Numbered from the stretch's first letter, positions 27,469-36,498 are shown. The stretch is DNA of 48,230 nucleotides from Lachnospiraceae bacterium (GCA_017621115.1 JAGATU010000056.1:1-48230), one strand, 5' to 3'. The notes: generated from the letters alone by a model not told the origin. Translations and numbers: made by a program.

Positions 27469-28536
27469 TTACTCCCCAATATGCCACAAGTCTGAAGTAT
27501 CTCCCGTATATTCAACCCATTCTGTATCAGAAATCTCTATATACCATTTATCGTCATAGAACTCCATCCAACCGTAATAATTGTCTCCTGCAATATCTTC
27601 ATACCAATACTGCCAGACATTTGGCGAAACATCCGTGTTATACCACAAATAGCAATCACTTTCCTCATCATAATATGCTCTTATGCCGTAATCCCACCGG
27701 ATACGCTTCGCATATAAGTCAATATCCCTGCAAATCCTATATGTATTATCATCCACATCATCAAGGTATATATCCGTTCCGTAAATCTGCAGATTCGTCT
27801 CTTCTTCTACAACATATTCTTCTTTTTCTGATAACGCATCCTGAATCACGCATGCCTGTAAGCCAAACATAAACTGCGGAAAAAGACCTGCAAGCAGTAT
27901 CAGAATCGGAATAGACAACAATTTCTTCTTAAGCACGCGCTTCATCGGGGATACAGCATCTGCCCCCTGTGAAACAACTCCACTCTGCATAGGCACACTC
28001 GTCTGTTTAGTCATCTGGGCGCCGCAATTCTTACAGGTAGGATAATAGCCTTCCTTCCATATCTCCTCAAGTTCCGAATTGCAAAACTCGCATATATAAT
28101 GCGCTTTCTTAGGCTCATCCTGCTTTTTTTCTATTGTTCTGCCGCTATTATATTGCCTGCGTCCATAATCCTCATCATCATAAGAATTGATATAGGAATC
28201 ACCAACAACTTCCCTTGGTACATAATCGAATATCTCATCCAACGCATCTTTCAAAGAGAAGCCATCATTATCCGAATAACTATCATTATAATAGTCTCTT
28301 GACGAACTGCTTCCGTAATAATGCCTTCCGTATGTACTGCCGGGCGAACCGCTTCCGTAGGAATGACTTCCATAAGACCGGCTTCTGTAGGAACTGCTTC
28401 CGTAGGATGAACTGCTCCTTCTGGATGGCCCGCTACTATAGGAACGACTGCTTGAGCTGCTTCTTCTGGATGATGAGCTGCTACGCGAACGGCTACTCGA
28501 CGAACGGCTGCTTGAACTTCTTCTGCTTGGTGGCAT
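27469..28536 (-). CDS. Ser/Arg-rich, zinc-ribbon, single-pass membrane protein of unknown function
   Basis: 355-aa protein, not recognised. Residues 1-95 are almost only Ser, Arg, Tyr and Gly (for example RRSSSSRSSSSRSRSSSSS), an SR-like low-complexity tail that is rare in bacteria. A CxxC...CxxC zinc ribbon follows at about 147-170 (CEFCNSELEE, then CKNCGAQ). A hydrophobic segment at about 207-230 (LLSIPILILLAGLFPQFMFG) precedes a 120-residue acidic, Tyr/Trp/Asp-rich C-terminal part, probably outside the cell if the zinc ribbon is inside. AGGGGG is eight bases before the ATG, and a SigA-type promoter is at 28570-28598. It stands alone between the tRNA and the GGDEF operon. The low-complexity DNA may be prone to length change. 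Confidence 0.8.
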   Translation of the reverse strand: MPPSRRSSSSRSSSSRSRSSSSSRRSSSSSRSYSSGPSRRSSSSYGSSSYRSRSYGSHSYGSGSPGSTYGRHYYGSSSSRDYYNDSYSDNDGFSLKDALDEIFDYVPREVVGDSYINSYDDEDYGRRQYNSGRTIEKKQDEPKKAHYICEFCNSELEEIWKEGYYPTCKNCGAQMTKQTSVPMQSGVVSQGADAVSPMKRVLKKKLLSIPILILLAGLFPQFMFGLQACVIQDALSEKEEYVVEEETNLQIYGTDIYLDDVDDNTYRICRDIDLYAKRIRWDYGIRAYYDEESDCYLWYNTDVSPNVWQYWYEDIAGDNYYGWMEFYDDKWYIEISDTEWVEYTGDTSDLWHIGE

Positions 28537-28569
28537 CTTTCTTTCCCCCTAATCACAAAACTAATTATA

Positions 28570-28598
28570 AATATAGCGAAAATCCCACGCTTTTACAA
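28570..28598 (-). promoter_or_regulatory. SigA-type promoter of the SR-rich gene
   Basis: On the minus strand TTGTAA (28593-28598), 17 bp, TATATT (28570-28575). It begins right after the terminator of the upstream tRNA. Confidence 0.55.
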
Positions 28599-28600
28599 CA

Positions 28601-28630
28601 AAAAAAGACATCCTATCGGATGTCTTTTTT
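28601..28630 (-). terminator. Intrinsic terminator of the tRNA-Gly gene
   Basis: A perfect 13-bp stem (28601-28613 with 28618-28630) and 4-base loop, followed on minus by a U-run. It starts 13 bp past the tRNA 3' end. Confidence 0.85.
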
Positions 28631-28642
28631 GTATTACTTGAG

Positions 28643-28714
28643 AGCACGAGACGGGATTCGAACCCGCGGCCCTCGCCTTGGCAAGGCGATGCTCCACCAC
28701 TGAGCCACTCGTGC
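28643..28714 (-). tRNA. tRNA-Gly, anticodon GCC
   Basis: Cloverleaf on the minus strand: acceptor GCACGAG/CTCGTGC, D stem GCTC/GAGC, anticodon stem TCGCC/GGCGA with loop TTGCCAA (anticodon GCC), and T arm GCGGG-TTCGAAT-CCCGT. The discriminator is T and no CCA is encoded. It has its own promoter (28758-28786) and terminator (28601-28630), so it is a single-gene unit. Confidence 0.97.
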
Positions 28715-28719
28715 ATATT

Positions 28720-28758
28720 TATGTTTTGTCACCGCTTCGCTCGCGACGACAAAACATA
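28720..28758. repeat. Inverted repeat between tRNA-Gly and its promoter
   Basis: TATGTTTTGTC (28720-28730) and its exact complement at 28748-28758 flank a 17-base GC-rich centre. One arm touches the tRNA -10 box and the other ends six bases before the mature 5' end. It is not followed by a U-run on minus, so it is not a normal terminator. Confidence 0.75.
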
Positions 28759-28786
28759 ATATACAGTATTATTTTTTATTTGTCAA
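28758..28786 (-). promoter_or_regulatory. Promoter of tRNA-Gly, overlapping the end of the GH3 gene
   Basis: On the minus strand a consensus TTGACA (28781-28786), 17 bp, TATATT (28758-28763). The -35 lies in the last sense codons of the upstream GH3 gene, just before its stop codon. Confidence 0.75.
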
Positions 28787-30125
28787 CAGTTTCTTTGTAT
28801 TTTATTTTATACACCCTTGCAAGTGAATCATTGATACGCGCCTCGTTGATAGTACCATCTTTTACGGCTGCCAAAACACCTTCATAAGCCGCTTCAAAAT
28901 CTTCCGGCATAAGCACCATATCGGCACCGGCTTTTAAAGCCATAACCGCAGCCTGGGCAGAATCATAATATTCGGAAATAGCAGACATATTTAACGCATC
29001 CGTAATAACCACTCCGTTGTAGCCCATCTCTTCGCGTAAAATATCAGTAACCACATCCTTAGATAAGGATGCCGGCGTATTATCACCGGTTATGGACGGA
29101 ACTGCAATATGTCCGACCATAATCATCTGTGCTCCCGCTTCCGCTCCTGCCGCAAACGGTTTCAATTCTGTCTCACGAAGCTGTTCCAATGTTTTGTCCG
29201 TAGTAGCAAGTCCGTCATGTGTATCACCGTCAGCATCACCCTGTCCCGGGAAATGCTTGATACAAGCTGTTACACCCGTCTCTTCCAAGCCTTTTACAGA
29301 AGATGCCACCATGGAAGAAACGATATCCGCGTCACTTCCAAAGGAACGCTTGCCGATTGCATCGTTGTCCGGATTAGTCAACACATCTGCCACCGGCGCA
29401 AAATTCAAATTGAATCCATATTCCATTAAGTATGTGCCAACCTGCTTATATGCCTCATAGGCGTTGTCGGCATTTCCTGTCTCACCCAGTGAAGCCGCAC
29501 TGTCAATCTTGTCAAGTTTCAGCGCGTCTGCTACTCTGGCTACACTGTCACCTTCCTCGTCAACCGCAAGGAAAATCGGGTATTTGCTCATTGCCGTAGT
29601 ATTGGCAAGCATCTCTGTAATCTGATCCTTAGACTGGATATTCTGTTTAAAATAAATAAGTCCGCCAACCGGATATTTCTCAAGGGCTTCCTTTGTACCG
29701 TCACCGGCCTTGACAGCCCTGTCAACTCCGGTCAATGCTTCCGGCGTTACAATAAATAAACCGGCAACTCTATCTTCCAGAGACATTTCTGAAATACAGG
29801 ATTCTACAACTTCATTCAACAAATCCTCTTCCGTATACTCTTCTACTGTCTCAACAACAGTCTCTTCAACAGTTTCTTCCGGCACTTCTGACACCTCTGT
29901 CATCTCTTCTTCAACCTGCTGTGCTGCTGCAAGCGCCTCTTCCATCTGTTCCTGCTGCTGTTTCTCCTCTACTACACCGCTGAGCACCTTTATACCAAAA
30001 TAACCTCCGACAGATACAACAGCAAGGATCAATACAAGCGATACATACGCCAATATCTGATTACGTATCCTGCGTCGTCTGCGGTACTCTCTTTTGTCTT
30101 CTTCCTGAAATTCAAAACCTGACAT
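28776..30125 (-). CDS. nagZ: GH3 beta-N-acetylhexosaminidase (NagZ-type), membrane-anchored
   Basis: 449-aa glycoside hydrolase family 3 enzyme that removes N-acetylglucosamine from muropeptides. An Arg-rich cytoplasmic tail (RRRRRIRNQ) and one hydrophobic segment at about 26-48 form an uncleaved anchor. A Glu/Val/Gln-rich linker runs to about residue 110. The catalytic domain contains FLAVDEEGDSVARV, NFAPVADV, and the family motif KHFPGQGDADGDTHDGL with its Asp-His dyad. VVITDALNMSAI carries the nucleophile Asp. The single-domain form, without the C-terminal GH3 domain, fits NagZ of Gram-positive bacteria, which act outside the cell on peptidoglycan. The ATG at 30125 was chosen because of the AGGAG before it; an in-frame TTG lies four codons upstream. 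Confidence 0.9.
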   Translation of the reverse strand: MSGFEFQEEDKREYRRRRRIRNQILAYVSLVLILAVVSVGGYFGIKVLSGVVEEKQQQEQMEEALAAAQQVEEEMTEVSEVPEETVEETVVETVEEYTEEDLLNEVVESCISEMSLEDRVAGLFIVTPEALTGVDRAVKAGDGTKEALEKYPVGGLIYFKQNIQSKDQITEMLANTTAMSKYPIFLAVDEEGDSVARVADALKLDKIDSAASLGETGNADNAYEAYKQVGTYLMEYGFNLNFAPVADVLTNPDNDAIGKRSFGSDADIVSSMVASSVKGLEETGVTACIKHFPGQGDADGDTHDGLATTDKTLEQLRETELKPFAAGAEAGAQMIMVGHIAVPSITGDNTPASLSKDVVTDILREEMGYNGVVITDALNMSAISEYYDSAQAAVMALKAGADMVLMPEDFEAAYEGVLAAVKDGTINEARINDSLARVYKIKYKETVDK

Positions 30126-30176
30126 AATACTCCTCAATTCAAAAATATTACAAATATATTAATACATCCATTTGTC

Positions 30177-30205
30177 AGTATAGCATATTCCTACACTTGT
30201 TCCAA
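30177..30205 (-). promoter_or_regulatory. SigA-type promoter of the nagZ-type gene
   Basis: On the minus strand TTGGAA (30200-30205), 17 bp, TATACT (30177-30182), about 50 bp before the ATG. Confidence 0.65.
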
Positions 30206-30785
30206 TCCCATTTTTTGACAGGATTCCATCCGGTGTTACACTTCCTGCCATAAATTATTGCAACAATTTAGCGGATACCAACACATCTTTTGCATTGATA
30301 CCCGCTTCTAAACTATACTTTCCAAGGGATTATACCTCTCTTTCATTTCTTTCATTATTCAGTTGTTCTGCGCATTTTCCACATTCTCTTTTGTACTCTC
30401 AGTACTGCAGCTTCCCTTTCTCTTCTCTTATTGCTGCTCCTTTTACAATGTTCTCTTTACGCTCTTTGGAGTTAAATTAAGTTTTTGTTGGACCGTACCA
30501 TCCTTTCTGCCTTATTTTAACTTGTTACTACTGAATCCAGCATCTCTATATGAGATTAGTGCACTTAATTCTTTTCTTATCTCTCTGTTGTTTATGTTTG
30601 TATTATATATTCTACAAATTCATTTGTCAATACATTTTGCAAAATATTTTTATATTTTTAAATTATATTCATATTATTTATTTTGTTTTCTGCATATATT
30701 GCATATATATTTTAAATTGTATATACATTTAAAACAATAAAATTAATTCCTGTTTTAACAATTGTTCTTGCGCATTTTTACACAG
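30206..30785. other. Gene-poor 580-bp region with one hairpin and a possible decayed frame
   Basis: No convincing gene is seen. Bases 30271-30305 form a 15-bp hairpin with a 5-base loop in which every non-Watson-Crick pair is G-U if the RNA is read from the minus strand, while the plus-strand RNA would have A-C mismatches. This favours a minus-strand transcript. A minus-strand frame around 30430-30600 reads REIRKELSALISYRDAGFSS and, after one stop codon, VQQKLNLTPKSVKRTL before a second stop. It may be the decayed end of a gene or chance. The rest, to 30785, is very AT-rich. Short plus-strand frames here are low-complexity and lack ribosome sites. Confidence 0.5.
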
Positions 30786-31541
30786 TTATAGAAATTTCCA
30801 CTTCACATAACCGAAAAACTCCCTCACCACATAGTGGATTCCGACCGGCATTAAGGTCTTTGCCGGAACTCCGGATATGTTTTCACACCCCTGGCTCTTT
30901 GCAATCTGAAGCGAGCGCCATACATGAAAACTATTCGTTACAACTCCCACCCGGCAGTCCTTCGACGGAATCAATTCATAACTGTTACGGATATTCTCTT
31001 CGGTATCCCGCGACGCATCCTCAATGATAATACGTGCTTCATCCAGTCCCATTTCCACCAGCGTATTACGGATACATTCCGCCTCGCTGATACGCTCATC
31101 CCATCCTTTTCCGCCGGATGCAATTAACATCGTATTCGGATTAGCCTCCATATACTCGTAAGCGGTCTGAATCCGCAACCTAAGCGGTCTGGTCGGTGTC
31201 GTCCCGTTTACACCCGCGCCAAGCACGATAATATATTCCAAATCCTCCTGCGGCGCCGTGTTCATACCGGCTACTACCTGTGCCTCCACAAAAACAAATA
31301 TACTGATGCCTGCCACAAGACAGATCCGGTAAACGCACACAAGCCATTTCGGCGCATGCCATTTCTCCTTGCCCTGCATCTTCTTTGTAAGCATATATGC
31401 CCGCAAAAAGCAGAATCCTGCAAGCAGCAGCCAAATCCACACAAAGGAAAGTAACGGTCCTGCAAATATAATGCAGACCACGTAATATAACAGGCTTATG
31501 ATTGCGAGTAATTTAAATAGGAGTATTCTGAATTTTGTCAT
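30786..31541 (-). CDS. YdcF/SanA-type DUF218 membrane protein
   Basis: 251-aa protein with two N-terminal transmembrane segments (about 5-48, close together) and a third near 75-95, followed by a DUF218 domain from about 105. Hallmarks are IIVLGAGVNGTTPTRPLRLR, IASGGKGWDERISEA, and the VVTNSFHVWRS segment. Members are linked to cell-envelope barrier functions and vancomycin sensitivity in enterobacteria, but the biochemical activity is unsettled. The ATG at 31541 was chosen because AAGGGG lies just before it; an in-frame GTG five codons upstream overlaps that site. It is monocistronic. Confidence 0.88.
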   Translation of the reverse strand: MTKFRILLFKLLAIISLLYYVVCIIFAGPLLSFVWIWLLLAGFCFLRAYMLTKKMQGKEKWHAPKWLVCVYRICLVAGISIFVFVEAQVVAGMNTAPQEDLEYIIVLGAGVNGTTPTRPLRLRIQTAYEYMEANPNTMLIASGGKGWDERISEAECIRNTLVEMGLDEARIIIEDASRDTEENIRNSYELIPSKDCRVGVVTNSFHVWRSLQIAKSQGCENISGVPAKTLMPVGIHYVVREFFGYVKWKFL

Positions 31542-31708
31542 TGGTATCCCCTTCACTTACATATTTCGGCTCACTGCAACACTGTCTGTATTTACTATAA
31601 CATGCCTCTGCAAGAAATGAATGAATATATTTGGTAGAGAAATTTAAGGAATTCTAAAAAGTGTCCCCTAATTACAATTTAAAAGTAGAAACAAGTTCTT
31701 AATACATG

Positions 31709-31714
31709 TATAAT
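31709..31714 (+). promoter_or_regulatory. Probable -10 box of the LUD-domain gene
   Basis: A perfect TATAAT with TG directly before it, 40 bp upstream of the ATG at 31755. No clear -35 is seen. Confidence 0.45.
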
Positions 31715-31754
31715 GATAGCAGGGTATTTTAAGAAAATAATTCGGAGGTTACAT

Positions 31755-32384
31755 ATGAAATCTAAAGCATTTGAAAAACTCGCGCCAAACGTGATTAAGA
31801 ATTTAGAAAAGCGTAATATGGAAGGCTACTATTTTCAAGACTCCAAATCCTGCGTGGAATACATTATGAATATGATTCCTGAAGGAAGTGTTGTCAGCTG
31901 GGGCGGTTCCATGACGCTAAATGAGACAGGCATGATGGACGCATTAAAAGCATCTAATCTTAACCTTATCGACCGTGCAACCGCTAAGACTCCACAGGAA
32001 AACCGTGAAATCTTTGCAAAAACCGTTATGGCAGATTACTACTTTATGAGTACCAATGCCATCACCAATGACGGCGTCCTTATCAATATCGACGGTAATG
32101 CCAACCGTGTAGCATGCTTAACACACGGTCCTTCCAACATCATTATGCTTGTCGGACGCAATAAATTTACCGCTTCCGTGGAAGCAGGCGTAGAACGTGT
32201 GCGCAATGTTGCATCTCCTGCCAATGCCATCCGCTTAAACCGCAATCTTCCATGTGGTCTGACAGGAAGCTGCCACGACTGTCTCTCACCAGAATGCTTC
32301 TGCAATCAGATAGTTATTACCAGAAGAAGCGGTCATGCCGGAAGAATCAAAGTATTTTTGATTAATGAGGATTTGGGATACTAA
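31755..32384 (+). CDS. LUD-domain (LutC/YkgG-like, DUF162) protein
   Basis: 209-aa cytoplasmic protein of the lactate-utilisation (LUD) family. Motifs are GSVVSWGGSMTLNETGMMDA, the central GVLINIDGNANRVACLTHGP, and the C-terminal RIKVFLINEDLGY. A cysteine-rich stretch (CGLTGSCHDCLSPECFC) near 170-190 may bind metal. In Bacillus, LutC is part of the LutABC lactate oxidase, but this gene has no LutA or LutB neighbours; such stand-alone copies are common in Firmicutes and their role is unknown. The ATG at 31755 follows CGGAGG by six bases. The frame is open to 31713, which overlaps the -10 box. Confidence 0.88.
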   Translation: MKSKAFEKLAPNVIKNLEKRNMEGYYFQDSKSCVEYIMNMIPEGSVVSWGGSMTLNETGMMDALKASNLNLIDRATAKTPQENREIFAKTVMADYYFMSTNAITNDGVLINIDGNANRVACLTHGPSNIIMLVGRNKFTASVEAGVERVRNVASPANAIRLNRNLPCGLTGSCHDCLSPECFCNQIVITRRSGHAGRIKVFLINEDLGY

Positions 32385-32394
32385 AAAATATAAC

Positions 32395-32424
32395 AAAGAG
32401 GCTTATCGTTCGATAAGCCTCTTT
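32395..32424. terminator. Bidirectional intrinsic terminator
   Basis: A perfect 14-bp stem (32395-32408 with 32411-32424) with A-rich and T-rich flanks lies between the convergent LUD gene and prfB. Confidence 0.85.
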
Positions 32425-32431
32425 CATATTT

Positions 32432-33544
32432 TTATTCACTCTTCGTCGTAATCCACTTCAAATAGCCATTGATAAACCCATCAATCGCACCATCCATAAC
32501 CGCGTCCACATTACCGCTTTCCACGCTTGTACGATGATCTTTTACCATGGTATATGGCTGGAAGACATAGGAACGGATCTGGTTACCCCATCCGATTTCG
32601 GATACTTCACCACGGATGTCGGATAACTTCTCCTTATTCTCTTCCACCTTCATCATATATAATTTGGCACGCAACATCTGCATTGCCTTGTCACGGTTCT
32701 GATGCTGGCTACGCTCATTCTGACACTGTACCACAATTCCTGTCGGGAAGTGGGTAATACGGATAGCGGATGATGTCTTGTTGATATGCTGACCACCCGC
32801 ACCGCTGCTTCGGTAAGTATCGACACGAATGTCATCATCGTTAATCTCAATATCCAAATCTGCCTCAATATCGGGCATTACATCCAATGACACGAATGAT
32901 GTCTGGCGCTTACCCTGCGCATTGAACGGGGAAATACGTACCAGTCTGTGCACACCCTTCTCAGACTTAAGATACCCATAGGCATTCTCTCCATTGACCT
33001 GAAAAGTCACTGATTTAATACCGGCTTCATCGCCGTCCAAATAGTCAAGTACTTCCACGGAATAGCCCTTTTTCTCAGCCCATCTGGTGTACATACGGTA
33101 TAACATACTTGCCCAATCGCAGCTTTCTGTTCCGCCCGCACCGGCGTTCAGTTTAAGAATGGCATTGCATTTATCAAATTCACCGGATAAAAGTGTGCCG
33201 ATACGCATGGTCTCCAAAGTCTCGATAAACGAATCCAACTCACTTCGTATCTCCGGAATCAGTTCCGGATCTTCTTCCTCGTATCCCATCTCAATCAAAG
33301 TCTCAATATCATCAAACTGAGTGGCCAGAGAATCATATCCCTCGGCCACATCCTTAAGACTCTTGAGTTCTTTCATTTTGGCATTGGAGCTGTCGGGATT
33401 ATCCCAAAAACCGGGAGCCTCCATCTCCATTTCCAATTCCTCCACACGCTTGGCTTTATTCTCTAAGTCAAGGGAATCCTTTACTTCTGCAAGCAGAGTC
33501 TTGTACGACAAAAGTTCCGTCTTCATCTGGTCTAATTCAACCAT
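32432..33544 (-). CDS. prfB: Peptide chain release factor 2
   Basis: 370-aa class I release factor that recognises UAA and UGA. The anticodon-like SPF tripeptide occurs in ISPFNAQGKRQ, and the hydrolysis motif GGQ in GAGGQHINKTSSAIR. The ATG at 33544 was chosen because AGAGAGGTG precedes it; the frame is open to a GTG at 33607. The usual in-frame UGA after codon 25, which forces a +1 frameshift in most prfB genes, is absent: the site reads CTT GAC TTA and the frame is continuous. It follows secA by about 100 bp and is probably co-transcribed with it. Confidence 0.95.
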   Translation of the reverse strand: MVELDQMKTELLSYKTLLAEVKDSLDLENKAKRVEELEMEMEAPGFWDNPDSSNAKMKELKSLKDVAEGYDSLATQFDDIETLIEMGYEEEDPELIPEIRSELDSFIETLETMRIGTLLSGEFDKCNAILKLNAGAGGTESCDWASMLYRMYTRWAEKKGYSVEVLDYLDGDEAGIKSVTFQVNGENAYGYLKSEKGVHRLVRISPFNAQGKRQTSFVSLDVMPDIEADLDIEINDDDIRVDTYRSSGAGGQHINKTSSAIRITHFPTGIVVQCQNERSQHQNRDKAMQMLRAKLYMMKVEENKEKLSDIRGEVSEIGWGNQIRSYVFQPYTMVKDHRTSVESGNVDAVMDGAIDGFINGYLKWITTKSE

Positions 33545-33569
33545 TTGCGTCACCTCTCTAATCTTACAG

Positions 33570-33636
33570 GTGCCGCAGATATTCTGTTCACTCCGTTGTG
33601 CAAGCACAAAAGATGTTCACAGAACACCTGCGGCAC
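33570..33636 (-). other. Extended hairpin in the secA-prfB spacer
   Basis: On the minus strand GTGCCGCAG (33636-33628) pairs with CTGCGGCAC (33578-33570). TTCTGT and ACAGAA pair further in, and TTGTG/CACAA closes a 4-base tip. It starts 12 bp after the secA stop and ends before the prfB ribosome site. There is no U-run after it, so it is not a standard terminator. Confidence 0.75.
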
Positions 33637-33647
33637 TCTAACATTAC

Positions 33648-36212
33648 TTAATTGCGTCCGCAACAATTCTTATATTTCTTACCGGATCCGCATGGACACG
33701 GGTCGTTAGGATATACCTTCGCTTCCGCACGTTTCACCGGTGTTTTTCCAAGGGAATCATCCTTGTTAGTTCCGGTTACCTGAGCCACCTGCTCACGTTC
33801 TACCTTCTGTTCCACTTTCACATGGAATAAGAGTTTAACGGTTTCTTCTTTGATATTGTCAGTCAAAGCATCAAACATCTCGTAACCGCTCAATTTATAT
33901 TCGATAAGCGGATCTCTCTGCGCATATGCCTGCAAGCCGATACCCTGACGTAACTGGTCCATATCATCGATATGATCCATCCACTTACGGTCGATCACCT
34001 TAAGTAAAATAACGCGTTCCAATTCTCGGATAGCTTCCGGTTCCGGGAACTCTGCTTCTTTGGCTTCGTATAATTTAACAGCTTCTTCTTTTAACTGCTG
34101 CTTCAGATTATTCTTGCCCTCTTTAACAACACGCTCTTTTGTAAGCGGCTGCAATGGCACAATCGGTAAGAGCAATGAATTGAGTTCTGCAAGATTCCAG
34201 TTCTCCGCGTACTGTTCTTCACCGATTACCACATCCACTGTATTGTCCACGATGTCCGTGATCATCTTATAGATAACATCACGCATGCTCTCACCGTCAA
34301 GTACACGGCGGCGCTCTGCATAAATAATCTCTCTCTGTTCATTGTTAACTGCATCGTATTCAAGCAAATTCTTACGGATACCGTAGTTATTGCCTTCAAT
34401 CTTCTTCTGCGCTGTCTCGATGGCATTGGTAAGAGTACCGTGCTCGATTTCCTGTCCTTCCGGAATACCGAGTGCGTTAAACATATTGATAAGTCTCTCA
34501 GAACCGAACAGACGCATCAAATCATCTTCGAGTGAAATGTAGAACTTGGACTCACCGGGATCTCCCTGACGGCCGGAACGACCTCTAAGCTGGTTATCAA
34601 TACGTCTGGATTCATGACGCTCTGTACCGATAATCTTAAGACCGCCTGCTGCCTTTGCCTCTTCATCAAGCTTAATATCCGTACCACGGCCGGCCATATT
34701 GGTAGCGATTGTTACATTGCCACAGATACCTGCATCTGCAACGATTTCGGCTTCCATCTCATGAAATTTTGCGTTGAGCACCTTGTGCGGAATACCTCTT
34801 TTATTAAGCAACCGGCTGATTTCTTCGGATGATTCAATCGTAATCGTACCAACAAGAACAGGCTGTCCCTTTGCATGTGCTTCTACAACCGCGTCCACAA
34901 TCGCATTCAATTTCTCTCTTTTTGTCTTATATACGGCATCCTGTAAATCAATACGCGCTACCGGACGGTTCGTCGGGATCTCGACAACGTCCATGCCGTA
35001 GATATCACGGAATTCTTTTTCTTCGGTTAAAGCGGTACCTGTCATACCGGCTTTCTTTTCAAATTTATTAAAGAAGTTCTGGAATGTAATGGTTGCCAGA
35101 GTCTTACTTTCTCTCTTAACCTTAACACGTTCCTTCGCTTCAATTGCCTGATGAAGGCCGTCGGAATAACGGCGTCCCGGCATAATACGGCCGGTAAATT
35201 CATCAACAATCATAACCTGATCATCTTTTACCACATAATCCTGGTCGCGGTGCATCAGATTATGTGCACGGAGTGCCAAAATAATATTGTGTTGGATCTC
35301 AAGGTTCTCCGCATCCGCAAAGTTCTCGATATGGAAGAACTGCTCTACCTTCTGCACACCACGCTCTGTTAAGTTAACAACTTTATCCTTTTCGTTAACA
35401 ACAAAGTCGCCGGTTTCTTCCCTTTCCACACCCATAAGGATGTCCATCTTGGAAAGATCCTCTACGTCCTGTCCGCGTTCCATCTGTCTGGCCAGCAAAT
35501 CACAGGCTTCATATAACTTGGTAGATTTGCCGCTTCTACCGGAAATAATAAGCGGAGTTCTGGCTTCGTCGATAAGTACGGAGTCCACTTCGTCGATGAT
35601 TGCATAGTGCAAATCACGGAGCACCAGCTGTTCCTTATAAATAACCATATTATCACGAAGGTAATCAAAACCAAGTTCGTTATTAGTTACATATGTGATA
35701 TCACAATTATATGCTTCCCTACGTTCTTCGGATGTCATTCCGTTTAAAACAACACCAACCTTAAGGCCTAAAAATTCATGAATCTGTCCCATCCACTCCG
35801 CATCTCGCTTTGCAAGATAGTCGTTAACGGTAACAACATGTACGCCTTTTCCCTCTAAGGCATTCAAATAAGCCGGTAATGTAGACACGAGGGTCTTACC
35901 TTCACCGGTACGCATCTCAGCAATACGGCCCTGATGTAAAATGATACCGCCGATAACCTGCACGCGGTAATGCTCCATCTTAAGCACACGCTTTGCCGCT
36001 TCCCTGACAGTGGCATATGCCTCCGGAAGCAAATCATCCAGAGTCTCACCATTATTAAGACGTTCTTTATATTCTTTGGTCTTTCCTCTAAGTTCTTCAT
36101 CTGAAAGTGCCGCCATAGCCGGTCCCCAAGAGTCCACCTTATCCGCAAGCGGATAAACTCTCTTTAATTCTCTTTCGCTATGGGTTCCAAAGACTTTGTC
36201 AATTATTTTCAT
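33648..36212 (-). CDS. secA: Preprotein translocase ATPase SecA
   Basis: 854-aa motor that drives proteins through SecYEG. Walker A is in [13 protein letters not shown] and the DEAD-like box in [20 protein letters not shown]. The helicase second domain has [16 protein letters not shown] and [18 protein letters not shown]. The C-terminus is a zinc-binding SEC-C motif ([13 protein letters not shown]). Length is typical. The ATG at 36212 was chosen because AGGGGA lies nine bases before it; the frame is open 21 codons further but without a ribosome site and across the promoter. The secA-prfB order is a known Firmicutes arrangement. Confidence 0.98.
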   Translation of the reverse strand: MKIIDKVFGTHSERELKRVYPLADKVDSWGPAMAALSDEELRGKTKEYKERLNNGETLDDLLPEAYATVREAAKRVLKMEHYRVQVIGGIILHQGRIAEMRTGEGKTLVSTLPAYLNALEGKGVHVVTVNDYLAKRDAEWMGQIHEFLGLKVGVVLNGMTSEERREAYNCDITYVTNNELGFDYLRDNMVIYKEQLVLRDLHYAIIDEVDSVLIDEARTPLIISGRSGKSTKLYEACDLLARQMERGQDVEDLSKMDILMGVEREETGDFVVNEKDKVVNLTERGVQKVEQFFHIENFADAENLEIQHNIILALRAHNLMHRDQDYVVKDDQVMIVDEFTGRIMPGRRYSDGLHQAIEAKERVKVKRESKTLATITFQNFFNKFEKKAGMTGTALTEEKEFRDIYGMDVVEIPTNRPVARIDLQDAVYKTKREKLNAIVDAVVEAHAKGQPVLVGTITIESSEEISRLLNKRGIPHKVLNAKFHEMEAEIVADAGICGNVTIATNMAGRGTDIKLDEEAKAAGGLKIIGTERHESRRIDNQLRGRSGRQGDPGESKFYISLEDDLMRLFGSERLINMFNALGIPEGQEIEHGTLTNAIETAQKKIEGNNYGIRKNLLEYDAVNNEQREIIYAERRRVLDGESMRDVIYKMITDIVDNTVDVVIGEEQYAENWNLAELNSLLLPIVPLQPLTKERVVKEGKNNLKQQLKEEAVKLYEAKEAEFPEPEAIRELERVILLKVIDRKWMDHIDDMDQLRQGIGLQAYAQRDPLIEYKLSGYEMFDALTDNIKEETVKLLFHVKVEQKVEREQVAQVTGTNKDDSLGKTPVKRAEAKVYPNDPCPCGSGKKYKNCCGRN

Positions 36213-36246
36213 ACTATACTGTCCCCTTATTTTAAACCTAAACGTT

Positions 36247-36275
36247 ATTGTACCAGAAATAGGCATGTAATTCAA
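36247..36275 (-). promoter_or_regulatory. SigA-type promoter of secA-prfB
   Basis: On the minus strand TTGAAT (36270-36275), 17 bp, TACAAT (36247-36252), 35 bp before the secA ATG. Confidence 0.7.
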
Positions 36276-36434
36276 CCTTTAGACATTTCGCAACTCTTAA
36301 CATTCTGTAAACAGACTCCGGCTTTTCCGTAAACCTGCTACATTGTTTTTGTTTAAGTACAGACCCTGTTTTTGCCCTTGTTTCCTTGCTTTTTACCATG
36401 CAAAGTGCTATCTTTTTAATAGTGATATTTTTAC

Positions 36435-36460
36435 AATACCGTTACTATTTTGGCGGTATT
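36435..36460. promoter_or_regulatory. Inverted repeat upstream of ptb, possible operator
   Basis: AATACCG (36435-36441) and CGGTATT (36454-36460) flank 12 bases, 39 bp before the ptb start. A weak TTGCTT-17-TATCTT promoter lies shortly upstream. It could be a regulator site or a small mRNA hairpin. Confidence 0.4.
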
Positions 36461-36498
36461 AAGATTCAAAATAAAATAATATTATGAGGTGCAGACAA

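Noticed and set aside
28720..28758. Terminator of the GH3 gene
   Set aside because: The stem is good but no U-run follows on the minus strand, and it overlaps the tRNA promoter region.
30363..30740. 125-aa plus-strand frame in the gene-poor gap
   Set aside because: Phe/Tyr/Leu/Ile-rich translation of AT-rich DNA, with no ribosome site and no family.
31755..32384. Lactate-utilisation operon lutABC
   Set aside because: Only a LutC/LUD-like gene is present; no LutA or LutB neighbours, so no lactate operon is claimed.
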